Shown here: positions 35,620-45,038 of the stretch, piece by piece
Numbering within the stretch: position 1 is the stretch's first letter
Layout of the letters: every line of letters starts with the position of its first letter
Assembly (NCBI RefSeq): GCF_008386495.1
Contig: NZ_VTHJ01000037.1
Coordinates: 30,223 to 94,222 of the forward strand
Source of the DNA: Streptomyces tailanensis
GTDB lineage: Bacteria; Actinomycetota; Actinomycetes; Streptomycetales; Streptomycetaceae
Direction: 5' to 3'
DNA length: 64,000 nt
Notes under the pieces: generated by a model
Told to the model about the DNA's origin: nothing
Database searches by the model: none
Seen by the model: only the letters and a program-made list of their open reading frames with translations
Program-made: the position numbers and the translations under genes

Positions 35620-35690
35620 GGGCGCGGGGCTGTGACATTTGCGGCTCCGCCGCGGGGCGCGATCAACCACGAATGACCCGCAGTCGCCCA
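35609..35690 (+). repeat. Dispersed repeat B, copy 2 (right flank of SMC module)
   Basis: Hairpin GCGCCCC-TTA-GGGGCGC (35609-35625) overlaps the SMC-like stop TAG. The shared 37-base core follows, then GGGCGCGATCAACCACGAAT and CAGTCGCCCA. It is in direct orientation to copy 1 at 28219, from which it differs mainly by lacking about 18 bases near the end. Confidence 0.85.
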
Positions 35691-35710
35691 CAGCCTCCAC
35701 GACCGAGCTA

Positions 35711-37261
35711 TCAGGCGCTGGCCCTCAAGACATCCGCGCACTTCTCGCCGATCATCATCGTCGTAATGCAAGGGTTGACGGTGACGAGATCCGGCATGAC
35801 CGACCCGTCAGCCACCCGCAGCCCCTCGATCCCCTTGACCCGCAGCCGCGCGTCGAGCGGAGCCGAGGCGTCGTCGTCCGCGCCCATCTTCACCGTGCAG
35901 GCCGGGTGATAGACGGTGTTGTGCGTCTTGTGGATGTAGTCGAGCAGTTCCTCGTCAGACTGGACGTCCGGCCCGGGCGCCAGCTCGGCCCCGGCCCACC
36001 CGGCGAGGGCCGGCTGCGCGGCGATCCGCCGGGCGAGCCGGAGCCCATACGCCATCACGCGCACATCGTGCTCGTGGCTGAAGTATCGAGGATCAACCTT
36101 CGGCTTGTCCCGATAGTCCCGCGTACGCAACCGCACGGTCCCCCGGGACTTCGCCCGCGTCACGTTCGGCGTCAGACAGAACGCGTTCTCGGATGTGGGG
36201 TAACCGTGCCTGGCGGTGTTCATGTCGAACGGCACGGACCCGTAGTGGAACATCAGATCCGGCCGGTCGAGGCCCGGTTCGGTGTCGTAGAAGATGCCCG
36301 CCTCCCACCACTGGCTGGACGTGGTGGTCATCGGCTGCTTGGCCTCCCACATGATGACGCCCTCGGGGTGATCCTGGAGGTTCTCGCCGACGCCCGCCGA
36401 GTCCACGACCACGTCCACGCCCACCTCGCGCAGTTGCTCGGCGGGCCCGATGCCCGACAGCATCAGGAGCTTCGGCGTGTCGATGGCGCCGCAGGAGACG
36501 ATGACCTCTCGCCGGGCGCGTACCGTCCGGGTGCGGATCAGGTCCGGGTCCAGATACTCGGCACCGACGCAGCGCCGCCCGTCCAGCACCAGCTTCTTCG
36601 CCCGTACCCCGGTCCGCACCTCCAGGTTCGGCCGCTTGCCCATGATCGGGTGCAGATACGCCACCGACGAGGACTGCCGGATGTTGTTCTCGTCGGAGTT
36701 GATCTGGAACCAGTTGGCGCCCCGGACCACGGTCTTTCCGGCGTTGAACGGCGTCGTCGGGATCCCCGCCTGCGCGCATGCCTCCAGCAGCGCGTTCCCG
36801 CACGGGTCCTCGCCCTTCAGCGTGCGCAGCTTCACCGGGCCGGTGCGGCCGTGGTGGTCGCCGGGCGCGTCGTTGTTCTCCAGGCGTTGGTAGAGCGGAA
36901 AGAGGTCGGCCGCCGACCAGCCCGTACAGCCCGCGGCCGCCCAGTCGTCGAGGTCCTCCGCCGGAGCCCAGAAGGCGATACAGGAGTTGTGGGAGGAACA
37001 GCCGCCGAGGACCTTCGCCCTCGCGTGCCGCATGAAGCTGTTGCCGCTGGCCTGCGGCTCGACCGGGTAGTCCCAGTCGTAGCCGGACTCCAGCAGGCCC
37101 ATCCAGCGTTCCAGCTTCAGGACGTCGTCGTCGCCGACGTCACTGGGTCCCGCCTCCAGTACGCACACCGTGACCGACGGATCCTCGGAAAGCCGGGCCG
37201 CGACCACGTTTCCCGCGGTGCCGCCGCCGACCACGACGTAATCGAATTCTTCTGCGCTCAT
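35711..37261 (-). CDS. GMC-family oxidoreductase (choline dehydrogenase-like)
   Basis: 516 aa flavoprotein. FAD-binding DYVVVGGGTAGNVVAARLSE is at 6-25, and VLGGCSSHNSCIAFWAP is the GMC signature region. GAIDTPKLLMLSGIGPAEQL is the second GMC signature. The C-terminal catalytic His is in NTVYHPACTVKMG, and Asn in VNPCITTMMIGEKCAD. It oxidises an alcohol, most plausibly choline to betaine aldehyde, given the aldehyde dehydrogenase in the same operon. Ethanolamine-type or other alcohols are alternatives. ATG 37261 is chosen. Last gene of a three-gene leftward operon. Confidence 0.88.
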   Translation of the reverse strand: MSAEEFDYVVVGGGTAGNVVAARLSEDPSVTVCVLEAGPSDVGDDDVLKLERWMGLLESGYDWDYPVEPQASGNSFMRHARAKVLGGCSSHNSCIAFWAPAEDLDDWAAAGCTGWSAADLFPLYQRLENNDAPGDHHGRTGPVKLRTLKGEDPCGNALLEACAQAGIPTTPFNAGKTVVRGANWFQINSDENNIRQSSSVAYLHPIMGKRPNLEVRTGVRAKKLVLDGRRCVGAEYLDPDLIRTRTVRARREVIVSCGAIDTPKLLMLSGIGPAEQLREVGVDVVVDSAGVGENLQDHPEGVIMWEAKQPMTTTSSQWWEAGIFYDTEPGLDRPDLMFHYGSVPFDMNTARHGYPTSENAFCLTPNVTRAKSRGTVRLRTRDYRDKPKVDPRYFSHEHDVRVMAYGLRLARRIAAQPALAGWAGAELAPGPDVQSDEELLDYIHKTHNTVYHPACTVKMGADDDASAPLDARLRVKGIEGLRVADGSVMPDLVTVNPCITTMMIGEKCADVLRASA

Positions 37262-37316
37262 AGGGAGTTGATCTCCTTGCATTGCTGTACTGCGTCGGTG
37301 CGTGGGGAACCGGCGC

Positions 37317-38909
37317 TCAGTCGGCCGCCGAGGAGGCGACGGGCGGGGCGGGCGGTACGGGCGGCGCGGCGTCGGCATCGGTGGTCGCCAGCCGGTGCTC
37401 GGCGAGCACACCTGTCTTGTGGCGCTGGACGAACCAGTAGTAGGCGAAGCCGCCGCCCGCGATGATCGCGACGAAGAGGACCGCGCCCCAGCGCAGGTAC
37501 CAGTGGAACGGGGCGGTCGCGTTGTAGACCGAGGCCCGCGGCCAGATCAGGTTGAGCGTCATGGCCCCGCCCCACACGACGGCCCCGATGTTGACGAGCA
37601 GCCCCCACCGGCCCAGCGAGAACTTGCCGTCCTTGGCCGGCTGCCACTTCCCGCGCAGCCGTGCGATCAGCATCGGCACGGTGACGCCCAGGTAGGCCAG
37701 GTAGATCATGATGATGCCGATGCTGGTCACCACGGTGAAGATCTGCGGCTGACGGATGTTCACGACCAGGATCGCCAGGGCCAGCACACCGATGACCACG
37801 GCCGGCAGCACCGGCGTCTGGAAGCGCGGGCTGACCTTGGCCAGCAGCGAGGACGCGGGCAGGTTGTTGTCGCGAGCCATTGCGAAGGCGAGACGGATCG
37901 CCGCCGTGTGCACGGCCAGCGCGCACACCGTGACCGCGATCAGCACGCACCACAGCATCGCCTTGCCGGCCGTCGGGCCGAGCACGTCGAGGACGATGTA
38001 CTGCAGGCCGTCCGTGGACAACTGCTCGCCCTTCAGGCTGGACACACTCATCAGCGCCAGCAGCAGGATCAGGCCACCGAGGATGAAGGAGGCCACGATC
38101 GCGCGGATGATGGCGCGCGGCGCGTTGCGGGACGGGTCCAGCGACTCCTCACCGAGCGAGGCGGCCGTGTCGAAGCCGTACATGACGTACGCCGACGCCA
38201 GCGATGCCACCAGGAACGCGCCCAGGTAGCCGAAGGGCTGCCCCGCGCCGGTGCCGTTGGTCTCCAGGACGACCTGCGGGCCACGTGTGATGTGGACGGC
38301 GAACAGCACGATGAGGACGACGGTGGCGACGAGCTCGATGAAGACGCCCGCGGTGTTGATCGTGGCCATCAACTTCACGCCGAAGGCGTTCACCAGCGTG
38401 GTGAAGAGGATGAGCACCGCGGCCAGGATCACCGCGTTCGTCGCGACGTCGTACGTGCCCGTGCCGTCCCCGACGAGCTGGAACACGTCGGAGATCTGCG
38501 GAAGCGTCAACTGGTAGGCGAGCGCCACAGCCGCGATCGAGACGATGGAGGCGATCAGCATCATCCAGCCGGCGAGCCAGCCCAGGTGCGGATTGCCTAT
38601 CTTCTTCGACCAGTTGTAGACGGAGCCGGCGACGGGGTAGCGCGCCGCCAGCTCCGCGAAACACAGCGCGACCATGAACTGGCCCACGAACACCATCGGC
38701 CACGACCACCAGTAGGCGGGGCCGCCGCTGCCGTAGCCGAAGTAGAACAGCTGGAAGGTGCCGGTCAGGATCGAGATGTAGCTGATGCCGGCGGCGAACG
38801 TGTGGAAGTTGCCGAGGGTGCGCTTCAGTTCGGGCTTGTAGCCGAACTCGGCGAGTTCGGCGTCGTCGGTGGTGTTCTTCGGTCCGGTCGGTTGCTCGGT
38901 TTTCGTCAT
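37317..38909 (-). CDS. APC-superfamily amino acid/amine permease
   Basis: 530 aa with about 12 membrane helices. The APC motif AAGISYISILTGTFQLFYFG in helix 1 and CFAELAARYPVAGSVYNWSK are typical of the ACT-type permeases. FGYKPELKRTLGNFHTFAAG precedes helix 1. It is encoded between the aldehyde dehydrogenase and GMC oxidoreductase with gaps of 66 and 55 bases. It is therefore the likely importer of the oxidised substrate (choline or another amine). The C-terminus is a Pro/Ala tail of low complexity. Confidence 0.88.
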   Translation of the reverse strand: MTKTEQPTGPKNTTDDAELAEFGYKPELKRTLGNFHTFAAGISYISILTGTFQLFYFGYGSGGPAYWWSWPMVFVGQFMVALCFAELAARYPVAGSVYNWSKKIGNPHLGWLAGWMMLIASIVSIAAVALAYQLTLPQISDVFQLVGDGTGTYDVATNAVILAAVLILFTTLVNAFGVKLMATINTAGVFIELVATVVLIVLFAVHITRGPQVVLETNGTGAGQPFGYLGAFLVASLASAYVMYGFDTAASLGEESLDPSRNAPRAIIRAIVASFILGGLILLLALMSVSSLKGEQLSTDGLQYIVLDVLGPTAGKAMLWCVLIAVTVCALAVHTAAIRLAFAMARDNNLPASSLLAKVSPRFQTPVLPAVVIGVLALAILVVNIRQPQIFTVVTSIGIIMIYLAYLGVTVPMLIARLRGKWQPAKDGKFSLGRWGLLVNIGAVVWGGAMTLNLIWPRASVYNATAPFHWYLRWGAVLFVAIIAGGGFAYYWFVQRHKTGVLAEHRLATTDADAAPPVPPAPPVASSAAD

Positions 38910-38975
38910 GAGCGGAATCCTGGTGGCCTTGGGGAGGGGGGAATGGCTCTCGCGGGTGCCGGAAACGCCGGAAAC

Positions 38976-40442
38976 TCAGGCGAACCAACCCTGCGGTGAG
39001 GGGTCCGTGTTGCGCCAGATGTGCTTCGCCTCGCGGTACTCGGCGAGCCCCGAGGGCCCGAGTTCGCGGCCGAAGCCGGACTGCTTGAAACCGCCCCACT
39101 CGGCCTGCGGCACATACGGGTGGTAGTCGTTGATCCACACCGTGCCGATCCGCAGCCGGGCCGCGACCCGCTGGGCCTTGGCCTCGTCCGTCGTCCATAC
39201 GGCGCCGGCCAGACCGTAGATGGTGTCGTTGGCCAGCCGGACGACCTCGTCCTCGGCGCTGAACCGTTCCACGGTCAGCACCGGCCCGAACGACTCGTCC
39301 TGGACCACGGACATCGTGCTCGTGCACTCGTCCAGGACCGTCGGCAGATAGTAGAAGCCCTTGTCGTACGCCTCGCCGCTCGGCCGCTCGCCCCCACAGC
39401 GCAGTACCGCGCCCTCCGCGAGCCCCTTGGCGACGTACTCCTCGACCTTCGAACGGTGCGCCGCCGAGATCAGCGGCCCGGTCCGGGCCCGCTCGTCGAA
39501 CGGGCCGCCGAGCCGGATCTCCTTGGCCCGGCGTACGACCTCGTCGACGAACCGGTCGTGCAGCGAGTCCTCCACCAGCAGGCGGGCGCCCGCCGAGCAC
39601 ACCTGGCCCGAGTGGAGGAACACCGCGGTCAGTGCCATGTCGACGGCCGTGTCGAAGTCGGCGTCGGCGAAGACGATGTTCGGGTTCTTGCCGCCGAGTT
39701 CCAGCGCGACCTTCTTCACCGTCCCGGCGGCCGCGGCCATCAGCCTGCGGCCGGTCTGCAGACCGCCCGTGAAGGACAGCAGGTCCACGTCCGGATGGTC
39801 GGCCAGCGGGGCACCCGCCTCGGGGCCGGCGCCGAGCACCAGGTTGGCCACGCCCGGCGGCAACCCGGCCTCCTGAAGGAGGCGCATCAGGTGGATCGCC
39901 GTGTGCGGGGTCAGCTCGCTCGGCTTCAGGACGAAGGTGTTGCCGGCCGCGAGCGCCGGAGCGACCTTCCAAGCCGTCTGGAGGAGCGGGTAGTTCCACG
40001 GGGTGATCAGCGCGCACACCCCCACCGGCTCGTACACGACTCGGCTGTCGACATTCGCCTGGCCGGTGTCGACGACCCGGCCCGTCTCCGCCGCGGCCGC
40101 ACGCCCGAAGTAGCGGAAACAGTTCGCTATGTCGTCCATGTCGTACTCGCTCTCCACCAGCCGCTTGCCGGTGTCGAGCGACTCGGCGCGGGCGAGCGCG
40201 TCCTTGTCGCGTACGAGAAGGTCGGCGACCCGCAGGAGCAGGTCACCGCGGTCGGCTGCGGGGGTGGTGGGCCACGGGCCCTCGTCGAAGACGCGCCGCG
40301 CGGCCGCGATCGCCTCCACGGTGTCCTTGCCGCCGGCCTCGTCGACGACCGCGACCAGGCTGCCGTCGGCGGGGCAGCGGATCTCACGAGTCCGCTCGTC
40401 CAGCGCGGATCGCCACGCTCCGCCGATGAAGAGTTCGGGCAT
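38976..40442 (-). CDS. Aldehyde dehydrogenase (betaine-aldehyde dehydrogenase-like)
   Basis: 488 aa NAD(P)-dependent ALDH. Visible motifs: ITPWNYPLLQTAWKVAPALA, catalytic Glu in VALELGGKNPNIVF (about residue 247), nucleophile Cys in HSGQVCSAGARLLVE (about 281) and ESFGPVLTV. With the GMC oxidoreductase it would convert an alcohol to the acid, for example choline to glycine betaine. ATG 40442 has a strong AGGAGG 9 bases upstream. First gene of the operon; no BetI-type regulator is adjacent. Confidence 0.9.
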   Translation of the reverse strand: MPELFIGGAWRSALDERTREIRCPADGSLVAVVDEAGGKDTVEAIAAARRVFDEGPWPTTPAADRGDLLLRVADLLVRDKDALARAESLDTGKRLVESEYDMDDIANCFRYFGRAAAAETGRVVDTGQANVDSRVVYEPVGVCALITPWNYPLLQTAWKVAPALAAGNTFVLKPSELTPHTAIHLMRLLQEAGLPPGVANLVLGAGPEAGAPLADHPDVDLLSFTGGLQTGRRLMAAAAGTVKKVALELGGKNPNIVFADADFDTAVDMALTAVFLHSGQVCSAGARLLVEDSLHDRFVDEVVRRAKEIRLGGPFDERARTGPLISAAHRSKVEEYVAKGLAEGAVLRCGGERPSGEAYDKGFYYLPTVLDECTSTMSVVQDESFGPVLTVERFSAEDEVVRLANDTIYGLAGAVWTTDEAKAQRVAARLRIGTVWINDYHPYVPQAEWGGFKQSGFGRELGPSGLAEYREAKHIWRNTDPSPQGWFA

Positions 40443-40761
40443 GTTCTCGTTCCTCCTGGTCGGCGCCGTGCGGTGGGCGCCCTCGCGGCTGGGTGCCTAA
40501 CCGGAGGACCGCGTTGTATGCCAAATGTGACGGTCAACACGCCTGGTCAGAAGGATGGCGGAGGAACGGCTCGGCACGCCGGACGCCCAACACGGCCACG
40601 ACCACACGGCCCTCGCAAGGGGAAGACACGGTGCGGGAGCACGTGGTCCGGCACGAGGTTCGAGGAAGAGGAAAGCGTCCGCTTCATGGGCCGCGGCTCG
40701 GCCTGCGGCGCACCGCGGCATCTGCTGCCGAGTGAGCGCGCAGGCCCGGCCCCGATGCGCC
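40443..40761. other. Intergenic region upstream of the ALDH operon
   Basis: 319 bases without a supported gene. It should hold the ALDH operon promoter. Two GGTCA half-sites lie about 40 bases upstream of the gene's ribosome-binding site (GACGGTCAACACGCCTGGTC), in direct orientation 15 bases apart. They are possible regulator contacts, but weak evidence. Confidence 0.35.
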
Positions 40762-41316
40762 CTAGGGATGCGACAACTGCCCAGCCCCACCCCGTCGGCG
40801 TATTCGCTCCTGCGCGCGCTCGGCCGCGCGCGCCTCGCGGCGGGCCCGGCGTCGTTCGCGCCGCAGCGAGCGAGCCGAGCTGCTCGGGGCCGACACCACG
40901 CCGTTGCGTTGCTTCCACACCTGCCGGGTCACCCAGACGTCCAACACGCCCCAGGTCGCGAGGACGGTGCTGGCCACGCTGCTCAGAACCATGGGGAACG
41001 CCAGCCAGGAACCGGCCAGGGTGCACAGGAAGGCCACCATCGCCTGAATCAGTGTCACCGCGATGATGAGGACCGCGCGCACCGCCGCCGTCCGCACCGG
41101 ATCGGGCAGCCGCCGCTTGCGTGCCGGCTCCTCGATCCACAACGGCCGGTATTGCACCCGCTCTTCGTCGTCGGAGGAGAGCTGCCGCTCCGTCACCGCG
41201 ACACCCTCGTCCGCCAGGACGTCGCGATCCGGTGCCTGAGCGCCCCGCGGCGCCGCCTCGGGCGTCACCACATCATCCTCGGGCGCTCCGCGCCGCTCCG
41301 CCGTGCCCATCAACAC
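40762..41316 (-). CDS. Hypothetical membrane protein
   Basis: 184 aa. The N-terminal 70 residues are acidic and polar. Two adjacent hydrophobic segments follow at about 80-102 (AVLIIAVTLIQAMVAFLCTL) and 105-127 (WLAFPMVLSSVASTVLATWG). The C-terminal tail is strongly basic (RRERRRARREARAAERAQER). No enzyme motif is seen. A positively charged cytoplasmic tail could contact nucleic acid or phospholipid. It is divergent from the conservon, 414 bases away. Confidence 0.7.
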   Translation of the reverse strand: MLMGTAERRGAPEDDVVTPEAAPRGAQAPDRDVLADEGVAVTERQLSSDDEERVQYRPLWIEEPARKRRLPDPVRTAAVRAVLIIAVTLIQAMVAFLCTLAGSWLAFPMVLSSVASTVLATWGVLDVWVTRQVWKQRNGVVSAPSSSARSLRRERRRARREARAAERAQERIRRRGGAGQLSHP

Positions 41317-41730
41317 TTCACTCTCCCCACCGCCGGTCGACCATCGGCACCGGGATCACGCGACCCGGCCCCCCTCAGGTGCCCGACTTCCTCCGATTTA
41401 CGCCACCTGGGGGCAGCCTGCGGGGCCTGTAGCCCATTCCGTCCCCCATTCCCGTACAGAAAGACGATCGACGTACGCCGAAGATTCCCGCCGAACGAAA
41501 AAATCCGGCCAACCGGCCAACTTCACCGAGGAGATGCGATGGGGCCACGTGCCCGACAGCGGGACGCAATCTCCCGCAATGAGAGGACAACTCCCCACGT
41601 CTGATTCGCCGTCGGCGGGGTGTGCGTTCGGACGGCTCTTCGAGATACCTGTGTGTCGGTAGTAGGCTCTCGCCGTTTGTTGACGCACATGTGTACCCCC
41701 GGGCCGGCGGGGGGCGAGCTGGGGGAGGCC
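41317..41730. other. Divergent intergenic region upstream of conservon
   Basis: 414 bases without a supported gene. The stretch 41480-41530 is unusually A-rich (ACGAAAAAATCC). A TAGGCT -10-like hexamer near 41666 with a weak -35 is a candidate promoter for cvnA. A 42-codon frame ending at 41662 was not accepted. Confidence 0.4.
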
Positions 41731-44595
41731 ATGCGCTTTCGCGGGAAATCGATCCGCCGGAAGATCGTGGCGCTGTTGCTCGTGCCTCTGATGGCTCTGA
41801 CCGGCATCTGGACATTCGCCACGGTGCTGACGGGCCGTGAGGCGAGCGATCTCTTCCGGGTGGCGGACATCGTCGAGGAGATCGGCTTCCCCACCGAGGA
41901 CACCATCCGTGTGCTCCAGCAGGAACGCCGCCAGACCCTCGTCTACCTGGCCGACCCACGGGCCTCGGACGCGCTCACGGCCCTCGAACGCAGCCGGACC
42001 GCCACCGACAAGGCCGTCGACCAGTTCCGCGACCGCGCGGCCGACTCCACGGTGCGCGAGGAGATGGGCGAGAGCACCTCGCTGCGGCTCACGGCGATCC
42101 TGGACGCCCTCGACGGCCTGCCCGCCCTGCGGACGACCGTCGAGCAGGGCACCGTCGATGTGCCCGAGGCTCTCGCCCACTACAACAGCCTGGTCGATCC
42201 TTGCTTCAGCCTGCTGACCAACCTCCCCGCCCTCGACAACGTGGAGATGGACAAGCAGGGCCGTGCCCTGATCAACGTCGGCCGTGCGCGCGAACTCCTC
42301 TCCCGCGAGGACGCCCTGATCAGCGCCGTACTCGTCGGCGGCCGGATCACCCGCGACGAGATCCGGGACTTCTCCGACCTCGTGGCCCAGCGCACCCTGA
42401 TGTACGACATCAGCCTGCCGCTGCTGCCCGCCTCCGAGCGCGACCGCTTCGATCGCTACTGGAAGAACGCGAACACCGCGCCCCTGCGCTCCATCGAGCA
42501 GGCCGTCAGCGGCTCCGCACCCGGCAAGCCCAGCGGCGTCACCGCGAAGAGCTGGGACAGCGCGGTGGAACCCGTGCTCTCCGACCTCCGCGACCTCAGC
42601 GTCGAGGCGGGCGACCGCTATCAGGACCGGGTCCGGCCCCTGGCCACCAACGTCATTCTCAAGGCCGTCATCGCAGGTGTCCTCGGCCTCTTCGCCCTCC
42701 TGCTGTCGCTCTTCATGTCCGTACGCATCGGCCGGGTCCTCATCCGTGATCTGCGCCGGCTGCGCCAGGAAGCCCACGAGACCGCCGGAGTGCGGCTGCC
42801 CAGCGTGATGCGCCGCCTCGCCGCGGGCGAACAGGTCGACGTGGAGACCGAAGTACCGCGGCTGGAGTACGACAAGAACGAGATGGGCGAGGTCAGCCAA
42901 GCCCTCAACACCCTGCAACGAGCCGCCGTCGAGGCCGCCGTCAAGCAGTCCGAACTCCGCAGCGGCATCTCCGAGGTCTTCGTCAACCTCGCCCGCCGCA
43001 GCCAGGTCCTCCTCCACAAGCAGCTCACCCTCCTCGACACCATGGAGCGCCGGACCGACGACACCGACGAACTCGCCGACCTGTTCCGCCTGGACCACCT
43101 GACCACCCGAATGCGCCGCCACGCCGAGGGCCTGGTCATCCTCTCCGGCGCCGCACCCTCCCGGCAGTGGCGCAAGCCCATCCAGCTCATGGACGTGGTC
43201 CGCGCCGCCGTCGCCGAGGTCGAGGACTACGAGCGCATCGAGGTCCGCAGACTGCCCCGTGTCGCCGTCACCGGCCCCGCGGTCGCCGACCTCACCCACC
43301 TCGTGGCCGAACTCCTGGAGAACGCCACGGTGTTCTCGCCCCCGCACACCGCCGTACAGGTCCACGGCGAGCGCGTCGCCAACGGTTTCACGCTGGAGAT
43401 CCACGACCGCGGTCTCGGTATGGCGGCCGAGGCCCTCCTCGACGCGAACCTGAAGCTCGCGGAGACCCCCGACTTCGAGCTCTCCGACACCGACCGGCTC
43501 GGTCTCTTCGTGGTCAGTCGGCTCGCCCAGCGGCAGAAGGTCCGTGTGTCCCTCCAGCCGTCGCCGTACGGCGGCACCACGGCCGTGGTCTTCATCCCCG
43601 ACGCCCTGCTCACCGACGACGTCCCCGACACCAACGGCATCGGCTTCCGCCTCGACCGCGCCCACCCCACCCGGGAGGCCGAACTCGAGGAGGAGCGCAA
43701 GGCGGCGCTCTCCCAGGTGCCGGTTCGGCTTCCGGGACTGTCCCCCGCCATCCTGGACGGCCCGGTGGAGCTGGAGGCACCGGTCGACCTGGACCCCCTC
43801 GACGGCTTCCCGGGCGCCCTGGACGACGAGGACAGCGAGCGGGGCGGACTGTTCCGCTCAGGCCGCCCCCTCACCGGCGTCGGCGACGAGCAGCAGCAAC
43901 CGGCGCGCGACGGAGACGCACTACAGGCGCCCCTCACCGACCCCGACCCGACGCTCGGACCCGTACCGCTGCCGCAGCGCAGGACACCGCATCTCGTCAG
44001 CTCGCACGGCCGCCCGGTGACGAGCTCCAGGCCGCGGCGCCCGGACGACGAGCACGCGCAGAGCCGGGAAACGGGGCCGGCGGACACACGGCCGCTCACC
44101 GCCCTGCGCCGCGACCGCGCCGAACCGTCGGCCCGTCCCGGCGCCGACCGCACCGGACCCGCTCCCCTCCCGGGCGCACACCGCCCCGAGGCCCTGCCGC
44201 CCGGTGGGACCGAGCCCCCCGTCCTGCCCCAACGCCGTCGTACGACCGCGTCGAGCGACACGGCCCCGACGCCCACGCACATCGCCGCGGATGAGCCCAC
44301 CCCGCGCGCGGACGCGACGGCCGACCAGGCAGAATCAGCTACGAGCCCGCTGCCCCGCCGAGTCCGACAGGCCAGTCTGGCCCCGCAGTTGAAGGACGGC
44401 CCCGACCGGCGTGTCGAGCGCGACAGGGCCCGCTCCGCGAGGCGACCGGACCCGGCCGAGCGCGATGCCGACGAGGTACGCAGCCGTATGGCCTCGCTCC
44501 AACGCGGTTGGCAGCGTGGCCGCGAGGAGAACGCCGAGGGCGACGATGCCCAGGACGTCTCAGCACCACGAGGAACGAAGGGGGACGGTCGATGA
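41731..44595 (+). CDS. cvnA: CvnA: sensor-like histidine-kinase-fold protein of a conservon
   Basis: 954 aa. The first membrane segment (about 14-33) follows the basic start MRFRGKSIRRK. A nitrate/nitrite-sensing (NIT-like) extracytoplasmic helical domain (about 35-305) and a second membrane segment (about 310-330) follow. Then come a HAMP-like linker and an HATPase_c domain: N-box ELLENATVFSPPHTAVQ, HDRGLGMAAEALL, and G-box SPYGGTTAVVFIP. A phosphoacceptor His box is not evident, as usual in CvnA. The last 330 residues are Pro/Arg/Asp-rich and disordered. CvnA with CvnB-D forms a membrane-associated, G-protein-like signalling complex in Streptomyces. ATG 41731 follows GGGGGAGG. It overlaps cvnB by four bases. 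Confidence 0.92.
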   Translation: MRFRGKSIRRKIVALLLVPLMALTGIWTFATVLTGREASDLFRVADIVEEIGFPTEDTIRVLQQERRQTLVYLADPRASDALTALERSRTATDKAVDQFRDRAADSTVREEMGESTSLRLTAILDALDGLPALRTTVEQGTVDVPEALAHYNSLVDPCFSLLTNLPALDNVEMDKQGRALINVGRARELLSREDALISAVLVGGRITRDEIRDFSDLVAQRTLMYDISLPLLPASERDRFDRYWKNANTAPLRSIEQAVSGSAPGKPSGVTAKSWDSAVEPVLSDLRDLSVEAGDRYQDRVRPLATNVILKAVIAGVLGLFALLLSLFMSVRIGRVLIRDLRRLRQEAHETAGVRLPSVMRRLAAGEQVDVETEVPRLEYDKNEMGEVSQALNTLQRAAVEAAVKQSELRSGISEVFVNLARRSQVLLHKQLTLLDTMERRTDDTDELADLFRLDHLTTRMRRHAEGLVILSGAAPSRQWRKPIQLMDVVRAAVAEVEDYERIEVRRLPRVAVTGPAVADLTHLVAELLENATVFSPPHTAVQVHGERVANGFTLEIHDRGLGMAAEALLDANLKLAETPDFELSDTDRLGLFVVSRLAQRQKVRVSLQPSPYGGTTAVVFIPDALLTDDVPDTNGIGFRLDRAHPTREAELEEERKAALSQVPVRLPGLSPAILDGPVELEAPVDLDPLDGFPGALDDEDSERGGLFRSGRPLTGVGDEQQQPARDGDALQAPLTDPDPTLGPVPLPQRRTPHLVSSHGRPVTSSRPRRPDDEHAQSRETGPADTRPLTALRRDRAEPSARPGADRTGPAPLPGAHRPEALPPGGTEPPVLPQRRRTTASSDTAPTPTHIAADEPTPRADATADQAESATSPLPRRVRQASLAPQLKDGPDRRVERDRARSARRPDPAERDADEVRSRMASLQRGWQRGREENAEGDDAQDVSAPRGTKGDGR

Positions 44596-45029
44596 CCGCA
44601 CCGAAGGCCGAAGGGCCCACCGCGACCGGCATGTCCGGTGACCTGAACTGGCTCCTGGACGACCTGGTGGAGCGCGTCGCCAGCATCCGCAAGGCGCTCG
44701 TGCTCTCCGGCGACGGACTGCCCACGGGCGTCTCCAAGGACCTCACCAGAGAGGACAGCGAGCACCTCGCCGCCGTCTCCTCCGGATTCCACAGCCTGGC
44801 CAAGGGCGTCGGCCGCCACTTCGAGGCGGGCAACGTCCGGCAGACCGTCGTCGAACTCGACGAGGCCTTCCTGTTCGTCACGGCCGCCGGCGACGGCAGC
44901 TGCCTCGCCGTCCTCGCGGACGCCGACGCCGACATCGGGCAGGTCGCCTACGAGATGACGCTCCTCGTCAAGCGGGTCGGCGTACATCTGGGCTCCGCAC
45001 CGCGCACCGATGTGTCCCAGGGCGGGTAG
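44592..45029 (+). CDS. cvnB: CvnB: roadblock/LC7-domain protein
   Basis: 145 aa. A roadblock/LC7 fold from about residue 20: LNWLLDDLVERVASIRKALV, LSGDGLPTGVSKDL, AFLFVTAAGDGSCLAVLADA and GQVAYEMTLLVKRVG. In conservons CvnB is thought to regulate the CvnD GTPase, like MglB for MglA. ATG 44592 overlaps the cvnA stop (ATGA). cvnC follows after 9 bases. Confidence 0.94.
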   Translation: MTAPKAEGPTATGMSGDLNWLLDDLVERVASIRKALVLSGDGLPTGVSKDLTREDSEHLAAVSSGFHSLAKGVGRHFEAGNVRQTVVELDEAFLFVTAAGDGSCLAVLADADADIGQVAYEMTLLVKRVGVHLGSAPRTDVSQGG

Positions 45030-45038
45030 TGGGATGGC

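Noticed and set aside
41535..41662. 42-codon frame ending in FEIPVCR upstream of cvnA
   Set aside because: It has no properly spaced ribosome-binding site and I cannot support conservation; kept only as a note in the intergenic entry.
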